NCBI GenBank assembly: GCA_021234155.1
Contig: JAJEKV010000199.1
Location: forward strand, 62,001 to 126,000
DNA from: Isoetes taiwanensis
Taxonomy: Eukaryota; Streptophyta; Lycopodiopsida; Isoetales; Isoetaceae
Direction of reading: 5' to 3'
DNA length: 64,000 nucleotides
Both the position numbers and the translations under genes were made by a program. This document shows, in pieces, positions 23,040 through 35,652 of this stretch. The notes under the pieces are model-generated. The model was not told the DNA's origin, searched no databases, and saw only the letters and a list, made by a program, of their open reading frames with translations. Numbering within the stretch: position 1 is the first letter of the stretch; every line of letters begins with the position of its first letter.

Positions 23040-24252
23040 ATGGATTGGTCAAGCGCTAATGGCACAACTCCTTTGAACAACAGGATCATTTCTTCAATGT
23101 CTAGGCGCTCGGTTGCAGCGCATCCATGGCATGATCTTGAAATAGGTTAGCAAATGGCATCCATTTTTATAACGATGTTCAACTAAAGAACACTATTATA
23201 CACCACTAATCTAATATCTGTCTCTGTCATGCAGGGCCTGGTGCTCCATCAATATTTAACTGTGTAAGTGAACATGAAAATTATTTTGTCAGTCTAAAGC
23301 TTAACAGAGGCATAAAACTATTATTCGTCTCATCAGGTAGTAGAAATTAGCAAGGGAAGCAAGGTGAAATATGAGCTGGACAAGAAAAGTGGGCTGATTA
23401 AGGTCAGGAACCGTTATGAAAAGTCTTGAATGTGCCATTTCTTGAATTTCACATTTACATCTTTTGTAAATGTTGGGGATCTGTGTGTAGGTTGACAGAG
23501 TGCTGTATTCTTCAGTTGTTTACCCCCACAACTATGGCTTCATCCCGCGTACTCTATGTGAGGATAATGATCCTATGGATGTGCTTGTAATTATGCAGGT
23601 ATCTCTATTTGTATTTTGAGTCTTCTTGGAGACAAATAGAATATTGTTATTTTTCCTTCTTGTTGTTAATTTCTTGGATATGCATTTGTGTGTAGGAACC
23701 TGTTCTTCCAGGATGTTTCCTTCGGGCAAGAGCAATTGGATTGATGCCCATGATTGACCAGGTCACAAGTCTTATAGCTTTGAGAAACCTTAACTTCTGC
23801 TTTTGAGCTGTTACTGAACTTCTGTCTTTGTTCTTTTATTTATAGGGTGAGAAAGATGATAAGATAATTGCTGTCTAAGCTTGATGATCCGAATACCGCA
23901 CTATCAAGACATCAAGGAGCTTCCTCCACATCGCTTGGCTGAAATTCGACGTTTTTTTGAAGATTGTATCCTATGTTATAAAGCCAGAAATACCTATCAT
24001 TTTGAGATTAGCAACTTTGGTTTCCTTGACTTGCTGATTGTACAGATAAGAAGAATGAGAATAAAGAGGTTGCTGTGAATGACTTTCTTCCTGCGGAAAA
24101 TGCTTGTGAGGCAATTAAGCACTCAATGTAGGTACCAAGAGGCTTATATTCATATAATTTGATGTTTTGCAAATTGGCAATTGTGACATTATCTTTTGAT
24201 ATGCTTCAGGGACCTGTATGCCTCCTACATTGTCGAGAGCTTGAGACAATAG
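23040..24252 (+). pseudogene. PPA: Soluble inorganic pyrophosphatase gene, eight coding exons, exon 6 broken
   Basis: Encodes the soluble family I inorganic pyrophosphatase, which hydrolyses PPi to phosphate with Mg2+. Exons: 23,040-23,145; 23,235-23,263; 23,337-23,402; 23,491-23,598; 23,696-23,761; 23,846-23,965; 24,046-24,127; 24,210-24,252, all with GT-AG introns of 73-97 bases and compatible phases. The product (about 206 residues, normal for plant PPA) shows [40 protein letters not shown], the DNDPMDVLV metal-binding signature, [19 protein letters not shown] and the usual C-terminus DLYASYIVESLRQ. In exon 6, after [10 protein letters not shown], a taa stop at 23,876 and three small indels before [20 protein letters not shown] leave it one base short. 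Everything else is intact, so this is a very young pseudogene or an assembly error. Confidence 0.85.
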
Positions 24253-24930
24253 GACATTTCTGAAATGTACAACTGTACAACTGGATCTTGTTTGAAACAT
24301 CATTTTCCTGTGGTGGTCTGCCCATTTGTTTGTTGAAAGAACAAGATTTCCCACGTGGGAGGAAAAAAAAAGGGAACATTACATGATAACTTTGTTTTGT
24401 TATACAATCATGAATATATACATATATTTTCTGTTCCAGCACCACATCCACCCTGTATCTTGGTTCAGGAGCTAAGACCATACAGTTTTCTTGCTTCAGA
24501 AAGTTCATTAGCGAACATGTTATATATATCTTATGTAAAGGTTTCTTACTAGAGCTGGATATGACGTCAATCAGGATGCCAATTTTTTTTATAACTGTTG
24601 GATTATTGATGCAACATGTTTTGTATGTATATTCTTGTATTCATAAAGTAGAGAATTAACTATCTGTTTGTTTATCTAAATGAAGTAAGAGTTGGAAACA
24701 ATCTTACGGTCTGCTTTCATAGATGTTCCTAATTGGACTACAGCTGTGCTGCTGTACTATGATTGGCAGTGAATAGGCATAGCATTTCTACTGGATATTA
24801 TAATGCTATGCAATCAGTTCTTATTCTGGACAATCAGATTCCTGGGAAAAAGTAGCTAGATTCAAGCAAATGGAATGAGAAAATAGAAATGTTCACTAAC
24901 TCTAGAACATCTATGAAAATACACTTGCCA
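24253..24930. other. Pyrophosphatase 3' flank
   Basis: Probable 3' untranslated region and downstream spacer. AT-rich, with cataaag-type sequences near 24,640. No gene seen. Confidence 0.4.
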
Positions 24931-27900
24931 AATTCCACATCGAGAGACCAATTTCTCTACTGCCTTAGTACAACACTATTAAGCATTATCAAGAAGAAAG
25001 ATCTTCCCTAATTTCTTCATAGATTCATATGCAGACAGCCCAATGCGAGAAATATGCCATTGAGATAGCACTATTATAATCCAAAAAGCCACCCGTATAA
25101 TAACCAATAACAGAGTGCATTGCGAAGTTCTCTGCACGTTTAAGATGAGACTCATGATTAATCTCCACCAAAGGAACCCCAGCAGCACTGGCAAAGGAAC
25201 TACAATCTATTGCATAAAACAAGCCTTTTGAGGGAAGTTGGGAAGCCATTTGATCTTGTTTAGCTCTAAGCACATCCAATATCGAACGAAGTTCCTCATT
25301 ACTGGCGAGAGGATACTATCGATTAATGCGGCATCAACCACGAGCTAGCTTTGTTGAACCGGTGACATCCTTCTCAATCCTATCCGAGAATGACATACGT
25401 GAAACACTTGCCATAGAATGTCCATGGGAGACATCCTCAGAGCTGCTTGACTAACATTCACTGTATACTCCCCCTCTATGCCTGAGGAAGTGGCTTGCTG
25501 ACCCACGTCATTATGTATCAACAAAGGGATATCAACATATTTAGAAAGAGTGGGAATTGCTGCAAATCTACACATATTAACACGAACTTGACCAGAAGCA
25601 AGAGGATTGAGGATCAATGTTCCCAAAAAAATCTTTACATTCAACTAGTACTTCTTCACAGCCTAGACCTGATGGACCTACTCCACCTGCTACAATGCCA
25701 CTTCAAGACTCTCATCTTGCACCTTCTATTATTCTTTGTCTCATCGAAAGCATTGAATGTGTGTCGACTCCCTCATCTAGAGTTGGGATCTCTATAATTT
25801 CTTTTTTTGCGATTCCTAACATTTGAATTATCCAATATTACCTCCTCAATTGTTAGATCTCCTGCTATAGCTTTATTTTTCACTGTATTATCTGCGAAAT
25901 TCCACCTTGAGAGAACAATTTTCCATTTGCTGCCATTACAACACTATTAAATATTATCAAGAAGAAAGCCCTTACCTAATTTCTTCATAGATTCATATGC
26001 AAACGTCCCAATACAAGAAATGTGCGAGGAAGCCATTCGATAACCTTTGTTGTAATCCAAAAAGCCACCAGGTATAATAACCAATAGCGATGCGTTGCTA
26101 AGTTCCATACACATTTAAGATGAGATTCACGATTAATCTCCACCAAAGGCACCCTAGTAGCACCGACAAAAGAACTATAATCTGTTGCAACAAGTTGTTT
26201 CAAGGAAGCGGGGAAGCCATTTGATCTTGTTTAGCTCTAAGCACATCCAATATCGAACTAAGTTCCTCATTACTGGTAGAGGATATTATCGAAAGTGCAG
26301 CATCAACACGAGTTAGCCTTATTGAACCAGAGACATCTTTTTGAATCCAATCCGAGAATGACGAGTGAAAGCCTTGCCATAGAATCAGAAATATGCCAGA
26401 TTCAAGGAGCATCATGTCCATGGAAGGTATCTTGAGGGGTGCTTTTGATTAACTTGCACATTATACTCCCCCTCTATGCCTTAGGAAGTGTTTCTGACCC
26501 ATGTCATTATGTACCATCAAAGGGATATCAATAGATTTAGAAAGAGGTGGAAATTGCTACAAATCCATCCTAATATTAACACGAACTTGATCAAAAGCAA
26601 GAGGTTTGAGGATCAATGTTTTCAACTAGTACTTCCTCACAGCCTAGACCCAATGGACCTACTCCACCTGCTACAATGCCACTTCAGGACTCTCGTCTTG
26701 CACCTTCTACCAATCTTTGTCTCATTTGAGAGTTGAGCGTATTGTGATTTCCTCATCTAGAGTTGAGTGCTCTATAACTTCTTTTTTTAGACTCCTAGTA
26801 TCGAATTATCCACTATTACCTCCTCAATTATTATACCTCCTCTATAGCTTTATCTTTCACTATATTATCTGCAAAATTGCACCTCGAGAGACCATAACAT
26901 TATTAAACATTATCAAGAAGAAAGCTCTTGTCTAATTTCTTCATAGATTCATATAGAGACAACCCAATGCTAGAAATGTGTCGAGGAAGCCATTGCGATA
27001 GCACTTTATAATCTAAAAATCCACCGGGTATAAATAACCAATAATGAGTGCATTGCTAAGTTCTCGCACATCTAAGATAAGACTCATGATTAATCTCCAA
27101 CATAGAAACCCCATTGGCACTGACACAGGAACTACAATCTATTGGATAAAACAAGTCGTTTGACGAAAGTTGGAAGACCATCTGATCTTTTTAGCTCTAA
27201 GCACATCCAATATCGAACTAAGTTCCTCATTACTGTCAAAGGATATTATTTGAAATGCTGCATCAACACAAGCTAGCCGTGTTGAATCAGAGACATTTTT
27301 TCTGGATCCAATTTGAGAATGACATGCGTGAAACCCTTGCCACAGAATTAGAAGTAGTTCGAGGAACTGCATGTCCATGGGGGACATCTTCAGGAGCTGC
27401 TTGACTGACATGCACATTATACTCCCCCTCTATGCCTGAGGAAGTGGCTTACTGACCCACGTCATTATGTACCATCAAAGGGATTTCAAGACGAACTTGA
27501 TCAAAAGCAACAGGATTGAGGATCAATGTTTCTAGAAAAATCTTTTACATTCAACTAGTACTTCCTTACACTCTAGACCTGGTGAACCTACTCCAGTGGC
27601 TACAATGCCACTTCAGGACTCTCATCTTGCACCTTCTTCTAATGCTGCCTCATCAAGAGTTGAATATATTGTGATTCCCTCATCTAGAGTTAAGTGCCTT
27701 AGAATTTCTTCTTTTGCCATTCCTAGTACTGTATTATCCACTATTACCTCCTCAACTGTTATATCTCCTGCTATAGCTTTATCTCTCACTGCATTATCTG
27801 CCAAATTGCACCTCGAGAGACCAATTTCTATATTGATTGAGTACAACACTACAAAACATTACCAGGAAGAAAGCCCTTGCCTAATGTCTTTATAAATTCA

Positions 27901-28745
27901 AATGCAGACATCCCCATGCGAGAAAAGTGTCGAGGAAGCCATTGAGATAGCATTGTTGTAATCCAAAAACCCACCTGTATAATAACCAATAATAGAGTGC
28001 ATTGCTAAGTTCTCTGCACATTTAAGATGAGACTCATGATTAATCTCCACCAAAGGAACTCCAACAACACTGACATAGGAACTACAATCTATTGCATAAA
28101 ACATTGGAAGAAAGTTGGGAAACCATTGATCTTGTTCAGCTCTAAGCACATCCAACATCGAACTAAGTTCCTAATTACTGGCAGAGGATATTATCTGAAG
28201 TGCAGCATCAACATGAGCTAGCCTTGTTGAACTAAAGGCATCTTTTTGAATCTAATCTGTGAATAACATGCATGAAACCCTTGCCAAAGAATCAAAAGTA
28301 TGCTAGGTTCGAGGATCATCACGTCCATGGGAGACATCTTCAAGAGATGCTTGACTAACATGCATATTACACCCCCCCATGCCCCAAGAAGTGGCTCATT
28401 GTACCCACTTCATTATGTACCAACAAAAGGATATTAGCTGATTTAAAAAGAGATGGAAATTGCTACAAATCCACACTAATATTAACAAGAACTTGATTAA
28501 AAGCAAGAGGATGGAGGATCAATATTTTCAAAAAAATCTTTTACATTCGAATAGCCTAGATCTGATGGACCTACTCCGCCTGCTACAATGCCCCTTTAAG
28601 ACTCTCGTCTTGCACCTTCTACCAATGCTATCTCATCGAGAGTTGAACTTGTTATGACTCCCTCATCTAGAGTTGAGCGCCCTATAATTTCTTCTTTTGC
28701 AATTCCCAGTCCTAAATTATCCGCTATTACCTCTTCAATTATTAT
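24930..28745 (-). repeat. Four tandem copies of a ~0.96-kb unit with a conserved minus-strand reading frame
   Basis: The landmark taatttcttcatagattcat begins near 25,009, 25,977, 26,933 and (diverged) 27,882, giving periods of about 968, 956 and 949 bases. On the minus strand each unit carries NEELSSILDVLRAKQDQMAS, then YAIDCSS, GVPLVEINHESHLKCAENLA and IGYYTGGFLDYNNAISM. Before these each unit carries a second block with TLDEAALEEGARDES and an A/I/V/E/D-rich stretch (clearest at 27,622-27,849). Different copies carry different stops and indels, and every copy has a stop after DVCI or its equivalent. I do not recognise the family. It could be tandem duplication of one exon-intron unit, of a decayed gene, or of a transposon fragment. 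Confidence 0.75.
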
Positions 28746-29099
28746 AGTTTAGTTTTTTCAATTTTAGTCAAAAAATTGTTACACGAATCTTTGAAATATA
28801 TTGACCTTGCTATTTAAACATTGTTGAGCAACTCTCTAACTCACACTTTATTGAAAAGACTTCTACAAATCAAGGGGGAAAAAAAAAAGCTCTCGAGTTC
28901 ATAGTCGACTGCCGATTGACCAAAAATAGGGATGTGATTGAGCCATATTTTCACCCATTGAATCGAATACAAATACTCTAAAAATTGAGACACTTGTTCA
29001 AGTTGCTTTTTAACCTTATGCACAAGAGCTGAAAAATTCCTCTTCCATCTCCCACAACATTCAATGAGCCATTGCCTTCAAAAAATAGTTTTGAGAAAC

Positions 29100-31400
29100 T
29101 TACCTAAGAAGCTTAAATCTTAAAAGAGATTGATCATCCTAAGTGATCTGGAGGTCCAGACTATCACTTTTGGTGGGGCAAAATTATTGTTGGTGGAAAG
29201 GCAGGAATCCCATCAATAGGCACATAGCAGGATGAAGACTTGTTTCAAAATAAACATCTCTTTCTTGAAGGATGAGGAGTTTAAGATTGCACATATACAA
29301 GCCTAGACTTCAACTTTTCAAAGAAAGAAAGGAATGCATGGATTCTTGATGCCCTAATTCATTCGCGGTCGCCTTTGCTAAAATTGATCGTCAATGAGTT
29401 CTTCGCTAATCGATCATTCTTTACCAACGTTAGTTGCTTGCAAGTCTATTGCAACATTAGATAGCCAAGAGGAAAGTGTATTCTTGCTAGTATCAGATAT
29501 ATGGAAGCTAAAAGCAAGTTCAACGAGCTAAAGTCAAGGTGCAATGGTTCAAAGAAAGTGATCACTACATAGGTGTTCTTTTAAAGTTGTAAAAAATGGA
29601 TCTCTCCAGGTGCAATAGTATTTCCATTTCTCGATCCTAAGTGGCTTAAGAGCTTTTTTGCATGATCATTTCTCTCTTTTTTTTTGCTTCTCGTCACCTT
29701 CCCTTCCAAGAAGATTTTCAAGAGGTGTTGCTTGATAAGATTCATCCTATTATATCCTCGATAAGCAAGGGGCTCGTTTAGAAGTAGAGATTACTCCGAA
29801 TGACTTGGTAGATGTTATCTTCCTTTTGAAGAGATAAATGCCTTGAGATTGATGGTATTACTATAGAGTTCTTTTGGAAATAGGATCGGGCTTGATGAAG
29901 ATGCGTATTGCCTTTTGAGATTTCATTTTTACCGTTGTTGCCTATTGGAGTAATATAGCTGCTGCTTATGAAGGTATTTATTGGTTTCAACTTCAAGATC
30001 ATGAAATGGTGTATCTAAAGTTGGATATGCAAATATGATAGTGTTGACTGAACTTTCTTAGAGAAATATCTCTTATGCTTTAACCTTGTTCACAGATGAT
30101 GTCATGAGAATTCATTATTCTACTCCCCTAGCTATTCTTTTTGAAGTGAAATCTACATTATTTCAGGTGGATCGAGGCATTTGCTAGGGTAGCCCATTGG
30201 CAATACTGTGAATTTACAATGTTTGTGGCATCAGAGGTCTTTGCATAGGTCTTATCTTTTGCAGCTTAAAGGAATCTATGGACTTCCATGAGTAATAGAT
30301 CACATGAGGTCTACAATCAGTACATGGATAACACTTTACAGATGAGCAAAATTTGCAGAATGCCATCTCATTACTGGGTTTATTTTCTTTTTAATATGTT
30401 GGTTGATAGAAGTGTGACACTATGGGCACTGAACTCTCTAGTTCCATCTGTGATACTGCCTTCCCATGGAAGGCTCTTCCCCATAGTAAAGCAACCAAAC
30501 TTCTTGGTGTTCTTGTAGGCATCCATGTCTCATTTGGAGATGCTTGAGCAATGATGATTAAAGGTTTAAAAAAGCACCTGTTCTGGTGATCCATTGCTAA
30601 GCTATCTATGGCAGGACAAGTTGTTGTGGCCATGTCGATTCTTCGTAGTACACATGTGTATATGATTTCATGCTAGTGCAAACAATGCAACTCATTATCA
30701 GGGTTGTGAGGAACTTCATTTGGAATAGAAGAGAGGAGGATCCGACGCCAAAATCGGGTTGGATGAAGTGCATATTGCCAAAGAATTTTGGTCGTCTTGT
30801 GATGATCAATTTTCCTGTTGCAGAGCAAAATGATGATTTTCAAGTTCATCTAGGAATTTAAAATAATGCGGATGAGTCTCTAGGCTCCCATCTCGTTTAT
30901 CAGCCTATGCAGATGTGCATCTCTTTTAGGTCTCCATCTATTAGGCCACTCCTCCCTTGGGCTCTATTCTACCTAATAACAGCATAGCCTAATGCTTATT
31001 CTATTCTCAAGGGATTTCTCGTGGGGAATTGTACGATCTCTATTTTTTACTTTCACCATCTTGCACAAACTTGCATTGCTGCGAGTTGTTGGTAGATCCC
31101 CTTGAATGGTGATCCTCTGGTATCTTCAATCTATCCATTGACTCAGCATCGATGGAAATTGGCAGGTGTATAATGATTTTTGATTGGTAAAATAATTGGA
31201 TGAGGTTGTGGATATAGGAGGAATTTAGACCCAAGTTCTGCCTTTAAAGATGGGATTGGGCCATGTGGCAGAAAGTATCTTCAGTTCTTTTTCCAATAGC
31301 ACAAGTGGATGCCCCCTAGTCTATGAGCGTGTCAAAGCAAATAAGTTGGCGAATTTTATGTATAAGATCCTACTTGCTTCCGAGCTCCTGCCTTCTTCAC
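29100..31400 (+). mobile_element. Degenerate LINE (reverse transcriptase region)
   Basis: Frames spell decayed plant LINE phrases: AKVKVQWFKESDHYIGVLL (endonuclease-RT linker, about 29,530), EITPNDLVDVIFLLKR (about 29,790), IEAFARVAHWQY (about 30,170), DNTLQMSKI in the place of the usual FADDT catalytic motif (about 30,327), TKFLGVLVGIHVSFGDA-like sequence (about 30,490), KGLKKHLF and SIAKLSMAGQVVVAMSILRS (about 30,560-30,650), and NFIWNRREEDPTPKSGW (about 30,718). Dozens of stops and shifts make it long dead. It may be the same clade as the tail at 1-861. Confidence 0.65.
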
Positions 31401-31464
31401 CAAAGTGACCTTTAATTACCTTTAGGGACCAACAAAAAGCCATATACAGATGGATTTGAGATAA

Positions 31465-32140
31465 GTTATATTACGGATGATCTCCGCTACTTGCAAACTC
31501 CACAAATTTCGTTACATAAAAACAAAGGAAAATGACTAGAATGCCCTATATTTTTATGAAAATTACCAAAATGCCTTCAAATGAAGGGCATTTTAGGTAA
31601 TATGGTAATATAGCTTTGTGGCTAATCGAATGCAAAAGTTGCCTTCACGGTAGTTGTGAATCATGATAAGATCTTTTCAACAAGATCAAACTAATCCAAA
31701 TTGGATGAAATTCACAAGTTATGCACTTGAAGATTCCAACTCCTTTTAGACGATTATACTGCCATCAGATAGATCCCATTGTCAAATATAAGTTTTGTGA
31801 AGGCCACTTTCATCTTTGATCAGTCACAAAGAACTTATTACCATTTTAGCCAAACACGCTATTTTTTGAGGTATTTTGGTAATTTTTGCAAAATATAAGG
31901 GCATTTTGGTAATTTTTCCTAAGACAAATACAGTCTCTGGGATCAGGAACTTCTAGCACAAATTCATCACCCAACTGGGCTCAGGCTTGCAAACACTGCA
32001 ACAAGGAAAAATCTGGCCCAATCAAGCCTTAGCCCAATTGGGTGGTGAATTTGTGCCAGAAGTTCCAGATCCCAGAGATTGTATTTGTGTGTATGTCACA
32101 GAGTTTACAGAGTTTGTAGATAGCGAAGATCATTTATAAC
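31465..32140. mobile_element. Nested fold-back element / LTR remnant
   Basis: Outer inverted arms of about 45 bases (31,465-31,510 and 32,098-32,140, including gatgatctccgctac versus gtagatagcgaagatcat) surround inner palindromes. The best is 31,924-31,989 against 32,023-32,088, complementary at 60 of 66 positions around a 33-base loop. A further pair uses aaaattaccaaaatgcc and ggcattttggtaattttt. No coding capacity. It ends four bases before a tRNA-Met-type primer binding site, so it could also be the end of a 5' LTR. Confidence 0.6.
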
Positions 32141-32143
32141 AAT

Positions 32144-32154
32144 TGGTATCAGAG
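32144..32154 (+). promoter_or_regulatory. Primer binding site, initiator Met-tRNA type
   Basis: aattggtatcagagtc follows ataac, the usual context just 3' of a plant LTR, complementary to the 3' end of initiator tRNA-Met. No matching downstream gag was recognised, so this is a retroelement remnant. Confidence 0.5.
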
Positions 32155-32159
32155 TCAAG

Positions 32160-33430
32160 GTTCAATTTCTCGTCATGTTAGAACCACGGGTATATTCATG
32201 CCATATTTTGGCATATCTATGGTATATTCTAACGATGTGTTATAAAAAGACACACTACATATTAAAAAATTTCGAGGTTTGCTCGTGGTTCTAACACAAA
32301 ACCACAACATTGACCAACATGTACCAAGTTTGCATGACCTATCCCCAAGTTTAAAAGTTGTACCATAGAAGACATCGCATCAAAACTATATTACTGGTTC
32401 TCTATATTATTATAATTTTGTTGGTTCATCCCATGGCTATATTTGATGTCAGTGAACGTTAACAATTTTTATTCTATCTTATCTAGCTATCGTTCGTTTG
32501 GAAAATTCGACAGTTCACATGCAAACCCATCTTTTTTTTTCAACCTAAAAAACAAAAAACTTCCAGAGAAGCTCGATATTAGACCAACAGGTACGTTATT
32601 ATATTCTGTTTAAGTTGGTTTATTAGCTTGAAACTAAAGCCATGGCTAGAGCAAGTTGTGAAAAGGCATTAAAAACCTGAATGTCAAGATTTTGAGAAAA
32701 GGAACAGGTGATCTACATGCTTGCCAAGATGGCAACAAGCCTAGGAAGCTTACGTATTCTTACTTCATAATTCAATTATTTGCATGCAAGACCAGATTTG
32801 TTGCATTTCATGCTTGGTTTCTGATCTATATGCAGGAAGGAGCACAAGATATGCTGCCCTCGGCAGATGAAACCATATTTAAAATTAGTCATAACCACCT
32901 GGGTATTGAGCCATGGAAATGGCATGGCAGATGGTGTTTACATCACACATCGTGCAATGGGAAATAATAGAGATTATTGACTCTAAACTTCATATGGAAA
33001 CATGTCTGCCAAGCAATTTTTGCTTACCAAGCTTCAGGTTATATTATGTACATTTGGAAATAATGTAATTACTGTTCTTTATTTGACCTATTTAGCTGTC
33101 TCTCAATTTGATATTTCTTTGTTGGAATGTTAAGTAGGTTATGAAGGTTGTCTCATTGAAGGCAAACAAATTCTTGCTCATCTAATGAGATTTGTTAAAC
33201 AAGAATGATATAATCACCAAGCTTATAAAAATGCATCGATTAAATCATGATTTCGAATTTTAAAGGTGTTAACCACATCGCGTTTGTTGTTGGGGGAGCA
33301 TTATGTTGACTTGGGCATTAGATTAGAGAAATAGAGTGCAATGTGAAAGAGATTGATTAACAGAGTTAGGATCTTTGGAAATTCGTTTTCTAACTAAGCA
33401 AGCGAAAAAAAATGTAGCTTAGAAGCTAAT
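32160..33430. other. Unrecognised DNA after the primer binding site
   Basis: AT-rich, no gene recognised. Nothing readable as gag was found although the primer binding site predicts an internal region here. Confidence 0.3.
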
Positions 33431-33433
33431 GTA

Positions 33434-34345
33434 GCGCTCCTAACCGATTACATGCCCTTAGCCAACTGGCAAAACCGGTCTAGACGCCTATGAGTAGTCG
33501 CTTCTACCCATTTATGCCGTGTCACCGTGAAAGCAACATCAAGATCCACTCGAGCGGTCTCCCATGAGTCCGTTACTAGAACTATGCTCGTCCTCGAGCA
33601 TCACAATTCCATAGACCACACTATCCCATAATGTCCAAGACCAAGTCATGACCTCATTTGTCCAATCCAGATTTCGGTCATACTTGCCCTCATGGAGACT
33701 CAAACTCGAAGCGGTCCCCATGAGTCCGTTACAATCTCTTCCACTAGAACTATGCTCGTCCTCGAGCATCACAATTCCATAGACCACACTATCCCATAAT
33801 GTCCAAGACCAAATCATGACCTACTGTCCAACGGTATTTCGGGTCATACTTGCCCTCATGGAGACTCTGGAGCCCTGCTCTCATACCAAATGTAACGTTC
33901 CTAACCGACATGCCCTTAACCAACTGGGCAAAACCGTCTAAACGTTAATGAGTAATCGTTTCTACCCATTTATGCGGTGTCTCGAATGCGACACCAAGAT
34001 CCACGGCGTCCATCTCCCATGGGTCCGTTACAATCTCTCCCACTAGAACTACGCCATCCTCGAAAGCATCACAAACCATAGACCACACCATCCCATGGTG
34101 TCCAAGACCAAGTCATGATCTACTGTCTAACAATATTTCGGGTCATACTTGCCCCCATGGAGACTCGAACTTGAGCCCTACTCTGATACCAAATGTAACG
34201 TTCCTAACCGACATGCACTTAGGCAACTGGGCAAAACCGTCTAGACGTTTATGGCTAGTCGCTTCTACCCATTTATGCAGATGTTTCAGGAACACAACAC
34301 GAAGATCCACTCGAGCGGTCCTCCATGGGTCCGTTACAGCTAAGC
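33434..34345 (-). repeat. tRNA-like tandem repeat array A
   Basis: The landmark tcctaaccgacatgccctta (or variant) occurs near 33,437, 33,899 and 34,202, so units are about 460 and 303 bases; the first unit has an internal 164-base duplication (ctagaactatgctcgtcctc at 33,576 and 33,740). Read on the minus strand each junction carries gcccagttggttaagggcat (pol III A-box-like), then tggtatcagag, then caagttcgagtctcc (B-box-like). Array B at 52.3-52.99 kb uses the same order of motifs. Confidence 0.65.
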
Positions 34346-35652
34346 ACACAAGAAAACGGGCCAATTAAGAATAAACATGAAGAGAATATATGTGAGGGTC
34401 ATCTAGATGATTGTACATACACTGACACGTGCCATGTCTGATTTTAGATGAAACCTTGTGTTCTACTTTATCTATTTGTTATATTTAATTTATTGTGAGC
34501 TTATATGTGCTTCATCTAAAATGTTGTCATCTACGTCGTTATCTATTTGTCATATTTAATCTTTTGTGAGCTTACGTACAATAAAAAGAATCAATCATGA
34601 CTTCAATACACTGAACAGTTACAAAAGGGGTGATTTTTGTGTAAAAAAGATTTTTTATCTAATTCATGGCTTATATACAAAGTTCCACAATTTGATACAG
34701 AGTATTTTGTTTTCACAAGCGGTCGCTTCCTAAATATAGTTAGACTATGACACATGAACGTTGTATGTTCCATATGTGCTTTAAAAGGAAACCATTTAGT
34801 TGGCACATTTATAGCTCATACAGAATCCAATTCACATGCTCTATATAATTGCCACTCATATGGTGGTACCGAAGCAATGTAGCAATAATTCCACAAACAC
34901 ATACATATGCTTTAAAGGGTATAGATTGAGACAATTAAGTTGCTCCAAAACAAGATGTTTTCTCAGTCCTAATTGGCTTTATTGAACCTAGTTAGAACAG
35001 TCCTAAGGCCGTAAGGCGGTCCTCACTTATATTAAAACCTCTTCCCCAAAGATTTCAACATATGTCATCTTTCTCAAAATTAACATGCTATAATACATGC
35101 AACACATTAATACCCCACTCTTGATGTACAATCATATGGAACGTCCACATCAATTTCCTATAGTTAATGCAACCCAAAGGTTATGAGAGCCCTTACGCAC
35201 AACTTAAATTTAGAGTACTAGAGTATGTGACAACAAATAATAATTTCTCTACGGATTTGCCTTAATTATATTGGGTTTATAAAAATAAGTCTGAGGTTCG
35301 TCCACACACATTCCCAACTTATGCCCAGCTGGGCACCATTTACTAGTTCTATTCTATAGAGGCTACCATTACACGGTCTCAACACAAAGCGTTTGAACTA
35401 GTTCCAATTGCAAAGAGAGAACCCTAGAGCTGAGGAATATCTGCATATGACATGTTTAACGAACATATAGGTGATTTGGCTAGTTTGTTTTTGTTAACTG
35501 CACCAATGGAACTCGTTTTGAGTTGAGAAATCCGTAATCCATGTCCGTATGGAACATATCCCAGATGCAGTTGCTTGTCATTGCCTGCTTGGGCTAGGTT
35601 TTGGGAATGATCCGGCTCTCAGCTACTCCAAGATTTCTGATGTCAGGTAGCT
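34346..35652. other. 5' flank of the PPR gene
   Basis: AT-rich, no gene recognised. A short repeated phrase (tatctatttgt, catatttaat, gtgagctta) occurs at about 34,468 and 34,542. Confidence 0.35.

Noticed and set aside
25000-28745. CRISPR-like or satellite interpretation of the repeat array
   Set aside because: Units are about 0.96 kb with protein-like content and no short repeat-spacer structure.
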